Positions 1-13,233 of a stretch of DNA of 64,000 bases are shown piece after piece (the stretch's first letter is position 1; each line of letters opens with the position of its first letter). The position numbers and the translations under genes were made by a program. The stretch lies in the NCBI GenBank assembly GCA_902651635.1, contig CACRSC010000031.1:1-64000 (forward strand). The letters run 5' to 3'. The DNA is from Mastigamoeba balamuthi (lineage: Eukaryota > Evosea > Mastigamoebida > Mastigamoebidae). The notes beneath the pieces are model-generated. The model did no database searches and was not told where the DNA came from. It saw only the letters and a list, made by a program, of their open reading frames with translations.

Positions 1-863
1 TGGAACACCGTCGCCTCGCAGGACGCGCAGGGCCGCCACCTCGTCTCACGCGTGCGCGCCCGCTGCCCCCGCTGACCCAGCTGAGCCCCCTCGCGCGCGT
101 CCAGCACCTGCTGGAGCTGCTGGCGATGCCGTACCTGCCGGGGAACAGGCTGTTCGCGATGGACGTGAAGACGATCGTCTGCGCGTTCCTCGGCGACAAC
201 GCGGCGATGCTGGCGGGCGAGCGCCGCGTGCTCAGCAGGACCAGCACCGCCTCGCAGCTCAAGGACGCCACCGCGGCCCCGGTCGCCGCGCACCGCCAGA
301 GGCGCACGAGCAGCGCGGCCGCGCCGTCGATCTTCGACCCGCCGAACCCCGCGCTGCTCTCGTTCATCTCGGCGCTCGAGTTCAGCGCCTCGCTCGGCTG
401 CCTCGTCGTACGCGGGCACCTGGGGGGAGTGGGGGGCCGACCCCTCCGCGCTCTGAGCTCGTGCGCGCCTCGCAGACGAGGAGGAGGGCGCTGGAGGCGC
501 TGTGCAAGATCGCGCTCGAGGTCGAGTCGGCGAGGCTGCACGTCTACGAGTTCCTGCAGTGCATGGCCGCCGACGAGGCCGTTGCCGACCTCGCTGACTC
601 GTTCACACAGATCCTGGACTCCGTGTTCTCCGCTCGCGAGCGCTGGGTCAACGCACGTTCATCCCCTCCCCTCTCCTCTCCTCCCCTACACACGCTCTCG
701 TCCACCCGAACTTCTGTTGTGCCGGCTCAGTTCTCAGAGCGACACGCGCTTTCTGCAGTCGGCGCAGGACAAGAAGGCGTCGGAGAATCTGGACAAGGAG
801 AGCCTGCAGATCAAGACCAGGCTGGGTCTGCTCTTCCGGATGACTGTCCCCATCAGCATTTGA
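1..863 (+). CDS. 3' part of an unidentified gene (C-terminal 221 residues)
   Basis: The gene enters the window from the left. Four exons fit with phase-0 splices: <1-42, 81-407, 476-646 and 738-863, separated by introns of 38, 68 and 91 nt with GT...AG ends. The joined frame is open to a TGA at 861-863. The product is helical and soluble-looking: a stretch beginning LSPLARVQHLLELL, a basic Ser/Ala-rich linker, then two amphipathic segments (ALEALCKIALEVESARL, ADLADSFTQILDSVF) and a lysine-rich end. No catalytic motif, signal peptide or membrane segment is visible. A C-terminal helical domain of a large scaffold protein would fit, but I do not recognise the family. Exon calls are fairly secure because all three junctions keep phase; function is unknown. 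Confidence 0.6.
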   Translation, partial: EHRRLAGRAGPPPRLTRARPLPPLTQLSPLARVQHLLELLAMPYLPGNRLFAMDVKTIVCAFLGDNAAMLAGERRVLSRTSTASQLKDATAAPVAAHRQRRTSSAAAPSIFDPPNPALLSFISALEFSASLGCLVVRGHLGGVGGRPLRALSSCAPRRRGGGRWRRCARSRSRSSRRGCTSTSSCSAWPPTRPLPTSLTRSHRSWTPCSPLASAGSTHVHPLPSPLLPYTRSRPPELLLCRLSSQSDTRFLQSAQDKKASENLDKESLQIKTRLGLLFRMTVPISI

Positions 864-1096
864 TGTCTGGGGGCTGGGTGGTGTTCTTTTCGTTGGGTCG
901 ATGGCAAGCAGCCCAATCCTCGGCTGCTATGAACAAACTACGGTTCCATGTGATGATCACATTTGAATTCGGTGCCTGGCAAGAAGGGCGCTTGGGGTGT
1001 GGTTGCGATGACATCAGGGCCAGACAGCGTGGTGTAAATCTTGTGTCGAGTATTGTGTGTGAGTGCTGTAGAGATTGGGTTGGAGTTGTGATCGCC

Positions 1097-3557
1097 TCAG
1101 TAGACGTTGCTGAACATGGGGAGGGCGATGATGTCCTTGAACGGCAGGCGCAGGTCGGGGTTCTGGTACCACGTCTTCTGTATGAGGTCCCTGACCTCAG
1201 CCGGCACAGAGTCTGGCAGTCGCGGGCGCAGCGCCTTGCGGGCGACCGCGTCCTTGAGCTGCTCGAGGTCCAGCTCGATGAAGGGCGTCTGGTGAGTGTA
1301 GACCTCAGCCACCACCAGAGCATAGCTGTACACGTCCACCTTCTCTGTGTAGGGCTCCTTGCGAAGCACCTCGGGCGCCATCCTGATACCAGCCACCCGA
1401 CCCGTCAATTCTCCAGCGGACGCCTTGAGAAGCGGGGAAACGCACCAGATGGGCGTCCCGGTGGCCTCGGTCAGGTGGTCTTTCCAGCGGACGCATGAGA
1501 GGCCAAAGTCGATCAGCTTGCACCTGCTGCTCTCGCCGTCGACGAGGATATTCATGGGCTTGAGGTCCCTGTGGACGATCGGTGGGCTCAGCGAGTGCAG
1601 GTACGCCATCCCTGCTCGCACAGTTACCCGTTGAGTGCTTGGGAGCAGCGGGAGGCCGAGGCAGGGGGAGTGCGGGCGGACCAAGGGCAACGTCGTAGAT
1701 GGCCCGGAGAAGCCACTCGGGCCTCAGTGAGCGCCAGTGCTTGTGTACGATGGTGTAAAGCGACCCTGCCGAGACGAACTCGGTGACGATGGCCACTTTC
1801 GCGGGGTCCACTGTGCACGCCCCCATGAAGAGCACGATGTTGGGGTGCCTCATCTTGCTGGAAGTCCCCGTGTCAGAGGGGCGCCCAAGCGTCCGGACGA
1901 GGCGCGCACCTCATCAATGCGACCTCTGTTCGGAACTCGTCCATCGAGACGTGGTTGTCGCCCTCGGGGTCCATCACTGCCGGTGGACACCAGCTCGTGA
2001 GACTCGCATGCTGGCTGAGATAAGATTGGTGCCTTTGACAGCTACGATGCAGCCCTGCCACTTGCCCTTGTACACCACACCGAAGCTGCCCTCGCCGACC
2101 TTGGACAGGACCTTGATGTCCTTCATGGGGATCTCCCACTCGAAGCCCCCGTCGCTGCTGCCCGAGAGGTGCGGCCCTGTCTGCCCGATACCAGTAGGCG
2201 CAACTGCTCCTGGTGCGACAACAGGTCCCGCCAGAGGCGTGGGCCCTGGGCTTGTGGCGCCGCCCTGCTTTTCGTTCTTGGTGACCGTGCTGCTACTGGG
2301 GAGGTCCCAGCCGTTGACCTCGATCATCTGAATGAACTCGTCCAGCGATATGCGCGAGCTCGCTGGGCGGCCTCCACTGTCAATTCCCACGCTGTGGCAG
2401 AGCCTGTTCGTGTCGGGCAGCGTGAAGCAGGGGTTCAGGACCTTGAGCAGCGCGTGCAGCTCCTCCACGTCGACCCTGTTGCTCCCACCTGCGGGGTGCG
2501 GGAGTTGAGGCAACCCGGGCGCTGGTTCCCGGTTGGGACGGACCTCTGTCGATGTACTGGTAGATGCGCGAGGCTGCTGCGACCTGCTCGGCGCTCATGC
2601 GGGTCACCAGGCGCTGCTGATTCTCCTGCAGTGCCGCGGGCTGCTGCAGGTGCAGCTGTGGCGGCGCCTGCGGCTGCGGGACGCGCTCCGCCACCGGGGC
2701 CTTGGCCGCGTCGGCCCTGAGTGGCGGCAGCCTCTGCGACCTCTGCTCGGCCGGCTGCTGCACCGTGACCCAGTCGTGCACCGCGTGCTGCTGCTGCGTC
2801 TGCGGGCTCCTGCGGTGGGGCGCGGGCCTCGTGTTCGCCTGGACCTTGTGGTCATCCGGGGCCGCGTTGCACTGCAACTGCTGGACGTGGGAGTCGTCGG
2901 GCGGCTGCAGCAGCAGCGACGGCGGTGACGCCATCCGCGGAGAGACGAGACGGCGGGCGGAGGCTCCCTGCCGGTCCGGCCGCAGCGGCGATATCGGAGA
3001 CGCCTGCGGGCTGAGTGGCCCCGAGGTCTCGCAGGTGGGCGGCAGCGTCGGAAACGGCCCGGCGCCCGGCGTCCCCGCGGCCCCGCTGGGGGTCTTGGGC
3101 ATCCGCGGGTACCCGTAGTAGGCCTCTGCGGCTGCCCCCGCGGCTCCGTGCGGGCTCGAGACGGACCGCTTGCGCACGTTGTAGGCTGCTGCCGCAGGGT
3201 CCGCGCACTCGGGGGCTGCGACGGCCAGCAGGCGGACGGAGCCCGAGGACGGGGCGACAGCGACGGCCGCGGGGTCGCTGTTGGCCCTGCTCCGGAACCC
3301 CTCCTCCGAGGGCGTCAGCGGCGGGCAACCGTGCGGCGACGCCGTGACGCGGAGCGGCGGCAGAGCGCGGGCCCCGGGGACCACCGGAGGCCCAGCTGCG
3401 GAGGGGGCAACGGGGGGGCGAACGGGACAAAAACGGGGGAGAGCGTGTGAGAGAACGAACGCGTGCGGGTGGCGGGCTGCGAATAGGCGCGCGTGCTCAG
3501 GTCGGTCGGGGGGCTCGGGATGACGACTGTCAGGGGCCGTGCTGCGAGGCGCACCAT
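1097..3557 (-). CDS. TKL-type protein kinase with long disordered N-terminus (paralogue 1)
   Basis: Ser/Thr kinase of the tyrosine-kinase-like group. Exons of the conserved part (minus strand): 2544-~3400, 2033-2488, 1910-1976, 1682-1857, 1446-1611 and 1097-1382. The N-terminal third is Pro/Ser/Gln-rich and low complexity. Next comes a degenerate EF-hand-like helix pair (VDVEELHALLKVLNP, ISLDEFIQMIEVNGW). The catalytic domain has the glycine loop GEGSFGVVYKG, the VAVK lysine, RHPNIVLFMGAC, the catalytic loop HRDLKPMN, a DFG equivalent (IDFGLS) and GTPIWMAPE formed across a splice. All catalytic residues are present. The start at 3557 was chosen because its first residues (MVRxAxxPLxVVIPSP) are shared with paralogue 2; an intron near 3386-3450 joins it to the rest, boundaries uncertain. 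The intron 1977-2032 uses a GC donor where paralogue 2 has GT. The substrate is unknown. Confidence 0.88.
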
Positions 3558-5045
3558 CTGCTGCGATCTCTGCAATTCTGAGCCTCCCCCGAAAGCGGCG
3601 GAGCTCGGCCAGAATACCACGGAAATCAATCGGCCGCTCTGCTCGGATCCGCGAGGGGAGGGAGGGGGCCGCTACCTCCGACTCTCTTACTCTGGCGGCC
3701 ACGTGGCTTCCAGCCCATCCTCTCGCTCCCCAGAGGCGTTTGCACGCTGGGCTCCGAGGGCAACGCGCAGGGGTCTATCCGTTCTCCTCCGAGAGGGCCG
3801 CTGCCAGAAATAGAGCACACGCAGGCGGAAATGCACGCTCGCCGCTGCCAGCAGAAGGAGGGAGAGTGCGTGAGGTACACGCCGCCCATTCCATTGTTAT
3901 CATAGCTCAGCCGGTGTCGCTTGAGTCACAGGGGTTGGTGGTCACAGAGGGTTCCAATTGCGGGGCTCAGTAAAACGGCGGAGAAGCAGCGCTAGTCCGT
4001 GAGGCCTGTCCTCAGGTGCAACAATGATGTATCAATTGAGCTTATCCGAAGATGAAAACCGCTCATGTTACCCGCAATCCCCAGGTCTTCTTATGCATGT
4101 GGTGTTGTGCGTCTTGTCCTGCTCTGTATGGCTACTTGATTCCCATGTTGTTAGTCGATAACCTTGCAGGAATTTGGTTTAGGGCCATTGTTGAATATTA
4201 GGGGTTATCTCTCTGCTTGAATATTGGATTCAAGCAGTATGAGGACACCGTTCGATAATAGAGAGCACTAGTTCTCATTCGAGAAGGGCAGGAAGTTGCA
4301 CCAGAGGTTGGCTGTTGCGTACCAGAAGGTCTTGTTTCATCCGCTGAAGGACAGGATCGCTCAATTCTGCCAGTGTGGGGAAGGCCATCGACGAACGTCA
4401 GTGCTGCTGTGGAGGGGAAGTCGGCTGGGAGGACTGAGTTATGGCGGGAATCTCCACAGAAATTGTGGATCAAGCAGAACACGCCGGAGAGCCGCTGCGT
4501 CAGGATCAAAAGAACTACGTGTCGCACAGCCACCGACCGAGAAAACCTCCAAAACCCGAGGAGAATGCCAGGGAATTCGCCGAGGCCCCCGCTCGGCAGA
4601 GGCGGCGAGAATATCTGCGGAATGCGGTACGGGTTTGACTCAAGTTCAGTTCTTCCAGCTCAGCGCACGTGACCGCACCTCAAACACGGTTCTTTTTCCC
4701 TCCTCGGGGCCTTCTCAGAAGCTTCGCCTAGAGGCCAGTCATACCGGCTTTTCCATGAGAAGCGGGGAAGGAAGAAAGAGAACAAAACGGTGTTTCCTTC
4801 TCCGCCGTGTCGGGACATCGTCATCGGCTCGCGGGATAGTCCAATGTCACCGGGGCCGCATCGCATCGGGGCAAGAGACGCGTGACGGGGGTTGGCTCTC
4901 AAGTCTCTCCGGAGCTCGACGCCGCCCGTCTGTGTCCCCCTGGTGCCGTTTGAAGGCACAGCCCACAGGGCGTCCAGTTGAGACCCGGCCAAACGCGGGG
5001 CCCAACGTTTCGCTCGACATCCTGTTGCCTGTGCGCAGCCGAAAC
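3558..5045. other. Intergenic stretch, no supported gene
   Basis: This spacer lies between the start of kinase 1 and a doubtful small gene. Open frames exist but show no splice-compatible continuation, no domain motif and no paralogue support. The part from about 3890 to 4350 is clearly less GC-rich than its surroundings and looks non-coding. Confidence 0.4.
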
Positions 5046-5588
5046 CTACGGCTGTGGACGACAGGTCTGGGAGTGGTGTGTGTCGTGTCGTGAGTGAGGC
5101 CTGTGGCCTGTGGCGTCCTGCTGCGAGTGCGCCCGTGCTCTCAGTCCGCTGTGCTGCTCTCTGTTTGCTGCGCTCGGTGCTGCGGTGCGAGCACAGCGAG
5201 AATTCCCATCTACGGGCAACCGAGGGGCGGGGAGCGGAGCCGCGTGAGCTGCGCTGCAGTGTCGCCGTCGCAGTCGCACCCTCTGCAGTGCCGCCTCGAT
5301 GCTCGCGGGCATGAGGGACACCATCGCAGGCCTGCCCGAGTGCCCGTGGCGGCCCCTGCTGGGCAGCGACCGCGATTGCGACGACCGCGGCCTGCGGGCC
5401 TCCTGGCGGGGCTCCATTGGCGGTAGGTCGTGCTGGTCGTGTTCCCGCTGCTCGCTCTCGTCTTCCCCCGCGTACCCCGACGGCGCCAGGCAGCTCTCCA
5501 TCAGGGAGAAGTAGGCCCTGTGGTCGTCTCCGTCCGGGGAGCTCGTGCTGGTGCGCGCTGCTGCCTCCATCGCGGCCCTCTTGTACAA
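5046..5588 (-). CDS. Possible small acidic/Ser-rich protein exon
   Basis: Minus-strand open frame starting at ATG 5588 (or in-frame ATG 5570). The first ~60 residues look protein-like: an Asp/Glu/His/Ser-rich stretch containing DDHRAYFSLMESCL and GEDESEQREHDQHDLPP. After about residue 100 the frame turns into Arg/His-rich sequence that may be intron, with a plausible donor near 5280. No domain is recognised and no downstream exon could be attached. It sits 5' of kinase 1 and 3' of kinase 2 on the same strand. It may be the 5' exon of a short gene or chance open frame in GC-rich DNA. Confidence 0.3.
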   Translation of the reverse strand: MYKRAAMEAAARTSTSSPDGDDHRAYFSLMESCLAPSGYAGEDESEQREHDQHDLPPMEPRQEARRPRSSQSRSLPSRGRHGHSGRPAMVSLMPASIEAALQRVRLRRRHCSAAHAAPLPAPRLPVDGNSRCARTAAPSAANREQHSGLRARAHSQQDATGHRPHSRHDTHHSQTCRPQP

Positions 5589-5973
5589 ATAGACACAGAT
5601 AGGCGGTAATGCTGTTTTGGGGAGCTGATGTCAGGAGAAGCCGAGGTGCTCCTGCTGGCAGGTCAGGCCGGGTGTGACCAATACTGCGTTCTGCTCGAAA
5701 AGACTGCAGAATGCCGAGGTCAAGGCTGAGCTGCCGGTTGAATACCACTATTTGTTTGTATTTCCACCGCCTAGAATGTTACATACCATACATACGAGTC
5801 CTGTGGAAACCCACATCCAGCGGCGTTCAATACGGCGCAGAACGGACACAGGAATGATACAATTCAAGATGTGTTCTGTAGTGCGTGATTGCGTGGTGTT
5901 CTTATTCACCACGCGGCTTGTTATGCTGGCCTATTTGCAGTACGTGAACAGGAGCATGGCTGGACACGCAGAG
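5589..5973. other. Intergenic, nothing recognised
   Basis: About 385 bp between the doubtful small gene and the stop codon of kinase 2. It is AT-richer than its flanks and has no convincing open frame; it probably holds the 3' UTR and terminator of kinase 2. Confidence 0.4.
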
Positions 5974-8381
<2,408 letters not shown>

Positions 8382-10029
8382 GTGAGGCTCGGCTGCTGAA
8401 ATAGAAATGGACTGAGACGTCACGGCGAGGAACCGGACGACTAGGCAACTCCTCATCGATTATTGCCTACCCGCGAATGGTTGAAATGGTGGCTTTGACA
8501 CTCTCGTTCGTGCGTTTCCGATTTCCCGGTTCTACACCCTCACTCCGCAATAGTAACAAGAAAGTGCAAAATCCGCGGCGTGGAAAACCGTCTTCTCCGT
8601 CTTCTCCGCGGCGAACCACTGGCGGCGGGCCGGCGCCTACCTCACGTGCAGCGGGGAAGAAGATGCGGGCTCGGTGGAGCAGTTCGAGGAGAAGCGCGGT
8701 CTGAGAACGGTATCCTCCTTCGGCTCTGTTTCGGTATTCTCCCTATTTTTGGAGGCCTGATCCCCCCTCCCTTTATGCCAATGAGTCTGTGTCGCTGTGG
8801 CGTGCGGTCCTCTCGGTCCCGTGAATATTTCCGAGAGAGCGGGCCAGCCCTCAATCGGCAAGGTTCAGAACGGCCCGTGAATTCCTCGCGGGCTCGGGAT
8901 GCAGTGCCGTGCAGTGCAGCGCCCTGCACCCGCATTGGTCGCCGCTGGACGAGTGCCACCCGGACCGGAGGAGGGCCAGGAGGCAGCACGAGTCGAGGCA
9001 CCTCGAGCCGGAACTGCTGGCGATGGGGCCACAGGTCATCTCTATCGAGGGTCTGCTCCGTGGACAACAACCCCGGACGCCACGAGCCGTCGGATTGCTC
9101 CGTATCCTCCTGAGTCCCTTCTTCTGTCTCCAGTGCTTGCCCTGCGGAGGGGCGGTTGCCCAGACGCAGCGCAATGTCGTTGTGACGAACATCGCTCGTC
9201 TTTGTCTCCTGGTGACACTCGCTGGGGCGTTCCGCTGGCCAGAGGCTCTCGAGACAGCATCGGTCGACGGGGTCCCTCTGTGGGGGCAGCCCAGCGCCCC
9301 AATTCAAGACGCGCTCAGTTAGCACAGCAGCACCGATGGTTTCACAACTGGCATGGGAGCTGGTGAGAATCGCGCGTGATGCGCCTCCTCTGCTAGCGTG
9401 CACCAACACAACCCTACCCAATCACCAATCGAGACCCGCTGTGTTATCCGCCTGCCGCCTTCCCCCGGAGAAGGCAGGCCGACAGTAATCGCCCAGGCCG
9501 GCATGCGCATGCGCCCGGGCACCCTCAAGACGACGAAATCCGTTGCCTGTGCCTGGGGTCGTGCAGAGAAAAACCGAGGAAAGAAGTCACGTGCCCCCCA
9601 CCCATGGGCGTCCAAGGCCCGCTTCCTCCTTGGGAGGGCACCTCCCGCAGCCTCTCGCCGTGCGGGCCCGCAGACGCCATGGGGGTCTGCGGCAGGCAGC
9701 CCGGGATGCGCGAGACTTTTTCCTCCCGTGATGTTCAGCGCGGGCTGAGCGGGCCGCACGCTTCCTAATGCGGCGGCTGCACCGCAATTGATTTCAGGAC
9801 CGAACGGGCAGGGATGCACAGATTTCCTCGGAAAACTCAGCGCCAACGGCAACGAACATTTCCGCCAGAGGATATGGTGAGTCATGTGCTGACGTGTTGC
9901 ACCCTGTCAAAACCCCCCTGCAACCGCCCTGGGTTTTCGTTCAGTTTTGATTTTCTCCAGCGGAGAAACACACTGCGACTCCACTCGCAGCAAACCACAA
10001 GAACTCCGAGAGAAAGAACGAGCACGACG
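8382..10029. other. Long intergenic stretch, no supported gene
   Basis: About 1.65 kb between divergently oriented genes (kinase 2 on minus, amylase on plus), so it holds both 5' regions. Several open frames occur, including one around 8909-9060 with protein-like composition, but none has motif or splice support. The end nearest the amylase start contains a T-rich tract around 9942-9955. Confidence 0.4.
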
Positions 10030-12529
10030 ATGCCAAGGAGCTGCAGGAGCGTGGGAGTGGCGACGGGGCTGCGCCTCGCGGTGGCCGTCGTCGCCCTGGG
10101 CGGTGCGGTCGCGTGCCTGGCAGCGGACAGCCGCGTGTCGCTGGTCACGGAGCCGCCGAGCCTGAAGCCCGTCTTCAACGTGTCGTTCGCCAAGGGGTTC
10201 GACGTGCTCATCGTCGCGTGCACGCGCGGTGCTCCCGAGGCCGAGACGTCGGGCGCAACGATGAAGGAGTGCGGCGGCGCGTGGGGCAGGTCGGGGTCGG
10301 CGGACAAGTGGGACGGGAGCTGGAAGGACAACACGCAGGGCGACGCTGTCTACGCGGGCGAGCGCCGCGTCGACGACCTCAACACGACGTGCGACGTCTG
10401 GCGCATGCACGTGCAGGTGAAGCGCCCGGGCTACTGGAGCTTCTGGACGTCGTGCACGGCGCGCAACGGGGACCAGTACTGGTCGTCGCTGGGGGGCAAC
10501 GGCATGTTCGAGGTCCCCGAGCCCGCGGGCTACAACTACACCGAGCCGCCCATCTGCGGCGACACCAAGCTGCAGGCCGGAGAGGAGTACGCGTCTCCTA
10601 CCATCAGGGGGTTGGCCGGTCTGGGCGGGCTCTGACGGCCCTCTCCCTGTGGTGATTTGTCTCGCAGGTGCGATGTGGGAGGCCAGGGGCTACACTGCAC
10701 CGAGCAGTGCAAGTGCGAGAGCGGGACGGTGCCCTTCAAGAACCTGCGCGGGTGCAGGAAGCCCGACGCGCATCTGCCCAGTGGGCCCACGGACCTGGCG
10801 GGGCGCGAGCTGTGGAGGAACAGGACCATCTACCAGGTGCTGGTCGACAGGTTTGCGCCCACGGACCCCGCGACCATGAAGACGCGCTGCCCCAACCTCA
10901 ACTCGTACTGCAACGGAACCTTCGAGGGCATCCGCAAGAACCTCGATTACATCCTCGGTACGGTCCTCTTTCCGATCAAATGAGAATCGCTTGTGTTTGT
11001 GCTATTTAATCCATAATTTGAATCTGATCGAAAACTCATCAAATGCCAATGCAACAGAACTAGGGTTTGATGCGATATGGATCTCACCTGTGGTGGAGAA
11101 CACGCCGGACGGGTACCACGGGTACTGGGCCAAGAACCTGTCGGGCATCAACCCGTACTGGGGAACGCCCGAGGAGCTCAAGGGGCTGATTAAGGCGGCG
11201 CACGGGCGCGGCATGCTGGTCATGATCGACATTGTGCTGAACCACCTGGGGCAGAGCTTCTACCCCGAGAGCATCTTCTGGCCCTTCAACGAGCCGAGCC
11301 ACTACCACGACTGCAGCGGCTGCCCGAGGGGCTGCGACATCGGCAACATGGACAACCAGACGGAGCTCGAGCTGTGCCGCCTGCTGGGCCTCCGCGACCT
11401 CAACCAGAGCGTCGCCTACGTCCGCGACGAGCTCGTGGCCTACGTCCAGCGCCTGGCCACCGAGTACGGCGCCGACGGCTTCCGCGTGGACACCGTGCGC
11501 CACATCCCCGTCGAGTTCTGGGAGTACCTGCGCCCTCGCGTGCCCCTGTTCATGACGGGCGAGGTCTGGAGCGAGGACGACGCCTACCTGAGCGCCTACC
11601 AGGGGCCCCTCGACTCGCTGCTCTGGTACTCGATGTACGGCGCCATCCACGCGGTGTTCCGCCAGGGCCAGGACCCCACGACCATCGACAGGGTGCTGCG
11701 GTCGTCGCACAGGGCCTTCTACGACGTCAGCGTGCTCTGCACGTTCGCAGAGAACCACGACAACGACCGCTTCCTCTTCGTCAACCCCGACAGGACGCTC
11801 TACCGCAACGCCCTGGCCGCGGTGATGCTGGGCGAGGGTATCCCCATCATGTACTACGGCGCCGAGCAGGAGATGGTCGGCGGCCACACGGACCCCGAGC
11901 GCAGGGAGCCGCTTTGGTACTACGGTCTCAACAGGACCAGCGAGAACTACAAGTACATCAGCGCCACGATGAGGGCCCGCAGGCAGGCCGGCGCCTGGAA
12001 GTACCCCCAGGCCAGCGTCGTCGCCGAGGGCTCCGTCTACGCGTTCGTCCGCGGCGGCCTCCTGGCGGTGCTGCGCAACTCCGGCAACGCGTCCGCAGCC
12101 TCCACCGTCGCCATCCCGCCCTCGAAGAACCTCCTTCCCGGAACCTACACCGCCATGTACGCAACCTCCCCTCGGTGACTCTCCCCGGCGATTGTCTCAC
12201 AGCCGGTGCGCAGAACTGGGTACGAGGCCCAGCGCAGCATCGTGGTCGTCGCAGGGGTCCCCACAGTGGTGGCCCTGCCGGCTGGCGGAGAGCCCATGGT
12301 CTTCCTGCTGGAGACTGCGTCCCCTCTGCCGACGTCCTCCTCGAGGGGGTCAATTCCCGCTGCAGAGTCGTCCAAGGCATCGGTCCCCGCTGCGGAGTCG
12401 TCCAAGGCATCGGTGCCTGCGGTGCAGTCGTCGGGCCACGCTGGAGAGAAGGGCGCAGCGGCGTCGTGGGACACCTCTGCAGCCTCGGTCCTGTGCGCAC
12501 TGGCTGTTGCCGTGGCCATGGAGCTCTAA
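10030..12529 (+). CDS. Secreted GH13 alpha-amylase-family enzyme, probably GPI-anchored
   Basis: Four exons: 10030-10592, 10668-10957, 11058-12156 and 12214-12529, giving 755 residues with all phases matching. Residues ~1-32 form a signal peptide (hydrophobic run ATGLRLAVAVVALGGAVACLA). Residues ~35-190 are a Trp/Cys-containing N-terminal domain, followed by a Cys-rich EGF-like patch (HCTEQCKCESG). The GH13 barrel runs from ~250 to ~640 with conserved regions MIDIVLNH, GFRVD (nucleophile about D429), MTGEVW (acid/base about E453) and ENHDND (about D519), so it should hydrolyse or transfer alpha-glucans. The C-terminus has a Ser/Ala-rich stalk with about 2.5 copies of a ten-residue repeat (PAAESSKASV) and ends in a hydrophobic tail with no charged cytoplasmic part, as in GPI-anchored proteins. 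Likely cell-surface or phagosomal digestion of starch or glycogen; exact specificity is not readable. Confidence 0.92.
12357..12440 (+). repeat. 30-bp coding minisatellite in the amylase stalk
   Basis: Two full copies and one partial copy of a 30-bp unit encode PAAESSKASV. They form the Ser-rich stalk before the GPI signal. Such repeats vary in copy number between strains in surface proteins generally; here only the repeat itself is seen. Confidence 0.75.
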
Positions 12530-12539
12530 ACGTAAGTTA

Positions 12540-13089
12540 GCACTCGGCATTCTATGCTGTATATAGGCTGCATGGTAACATGGAGGCAGTGCGGGTAACA
12601 ACGCATGCCATCCCCTGAACACAACGAACGGTGAACACAGACGTTAATGGTGGTGTTGTCCAATAACGCCAGCGGAGCACGACTGACTATCTGATGTCAA
12701 GAGCGCACCTAAGTGCTTCGCTCAATGACATGTGAGGAACAGCGCCCGAGCCCCCGGAGCTCTGCATGGGCCTTGCTCCACTCGGCAGCCCGTTGTCGTT
12801 GGTGTACTGGGCGCCTCCGTCCCGGTTCAACTGGAGCCTCGGCACCTTTGGCCCGATCTGGCCCAGCGGCACGCCTGAGACCACTTCACGCGTGCTCACG
12901 AAGCAGCGCTCGGGGCCGCACGGTCAGCCGTGCACAGCGTCTTCTATTCGAGTCGCTACTACATCAACGCCAGCACCACGGAGTTCTTCCTCGTCCTGCC
13001 CTCGGGCCGCACGCTCTTCGTCACGGCGCTGTGCTACCGCCTCAGGCAATTCGGGATCGGAAGTGGTAGCTTTCGGGCTCCAATGTAAT
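12540..13089 (+). pseudogene. Orphan coding exon(s), probably a gene remnant or unresolved gene
   Basis: The frame at 12939-13089 reads as real protein, with VFYSSRYYINASTTEFFLVL followed by PSGRTLFVTALCYRL, and ends at TAA 13087. Just upstream, 12793-12922 in another frame also reads as protein (YWAPPSRFNWSLGTFGPIWP) with GC-rich third positions. I could not join the two with a GT-AG intron that keeps frame and retains both, so either an intron elsewhere replaces part of the first segment or the gene is damaged. No family is recognised. The piece before 12700 is AT-richer spacer after the amylase stop. Confidence 0.35.
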
Positions 13090-13233
13090 TGCACTGCAAT
13101 GCAACGAGCACGTGTTGGGAAAATTGGGCCAGCTCCCTGCCCAGCAGCATAAGCGCACACGTGGGCAAATGTCATCCAGCCTAGGGTGCATGAGTTGGGA
13201 ATGGTGCTCTCTCTTTATGTAAACAGGGGGATC

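Noticed and set aside
461-1498. 345-aa plus-strand open frame
   Set aside because: Only its first part is a real exon (476-646); the rest runs through an intron and antisense to kinase 1.
8909-9322. 137-aa plus-strand frame
   Set aside because: The first part is protein-like but there is no motif, paralogue or splice support; composition alone is not enough.
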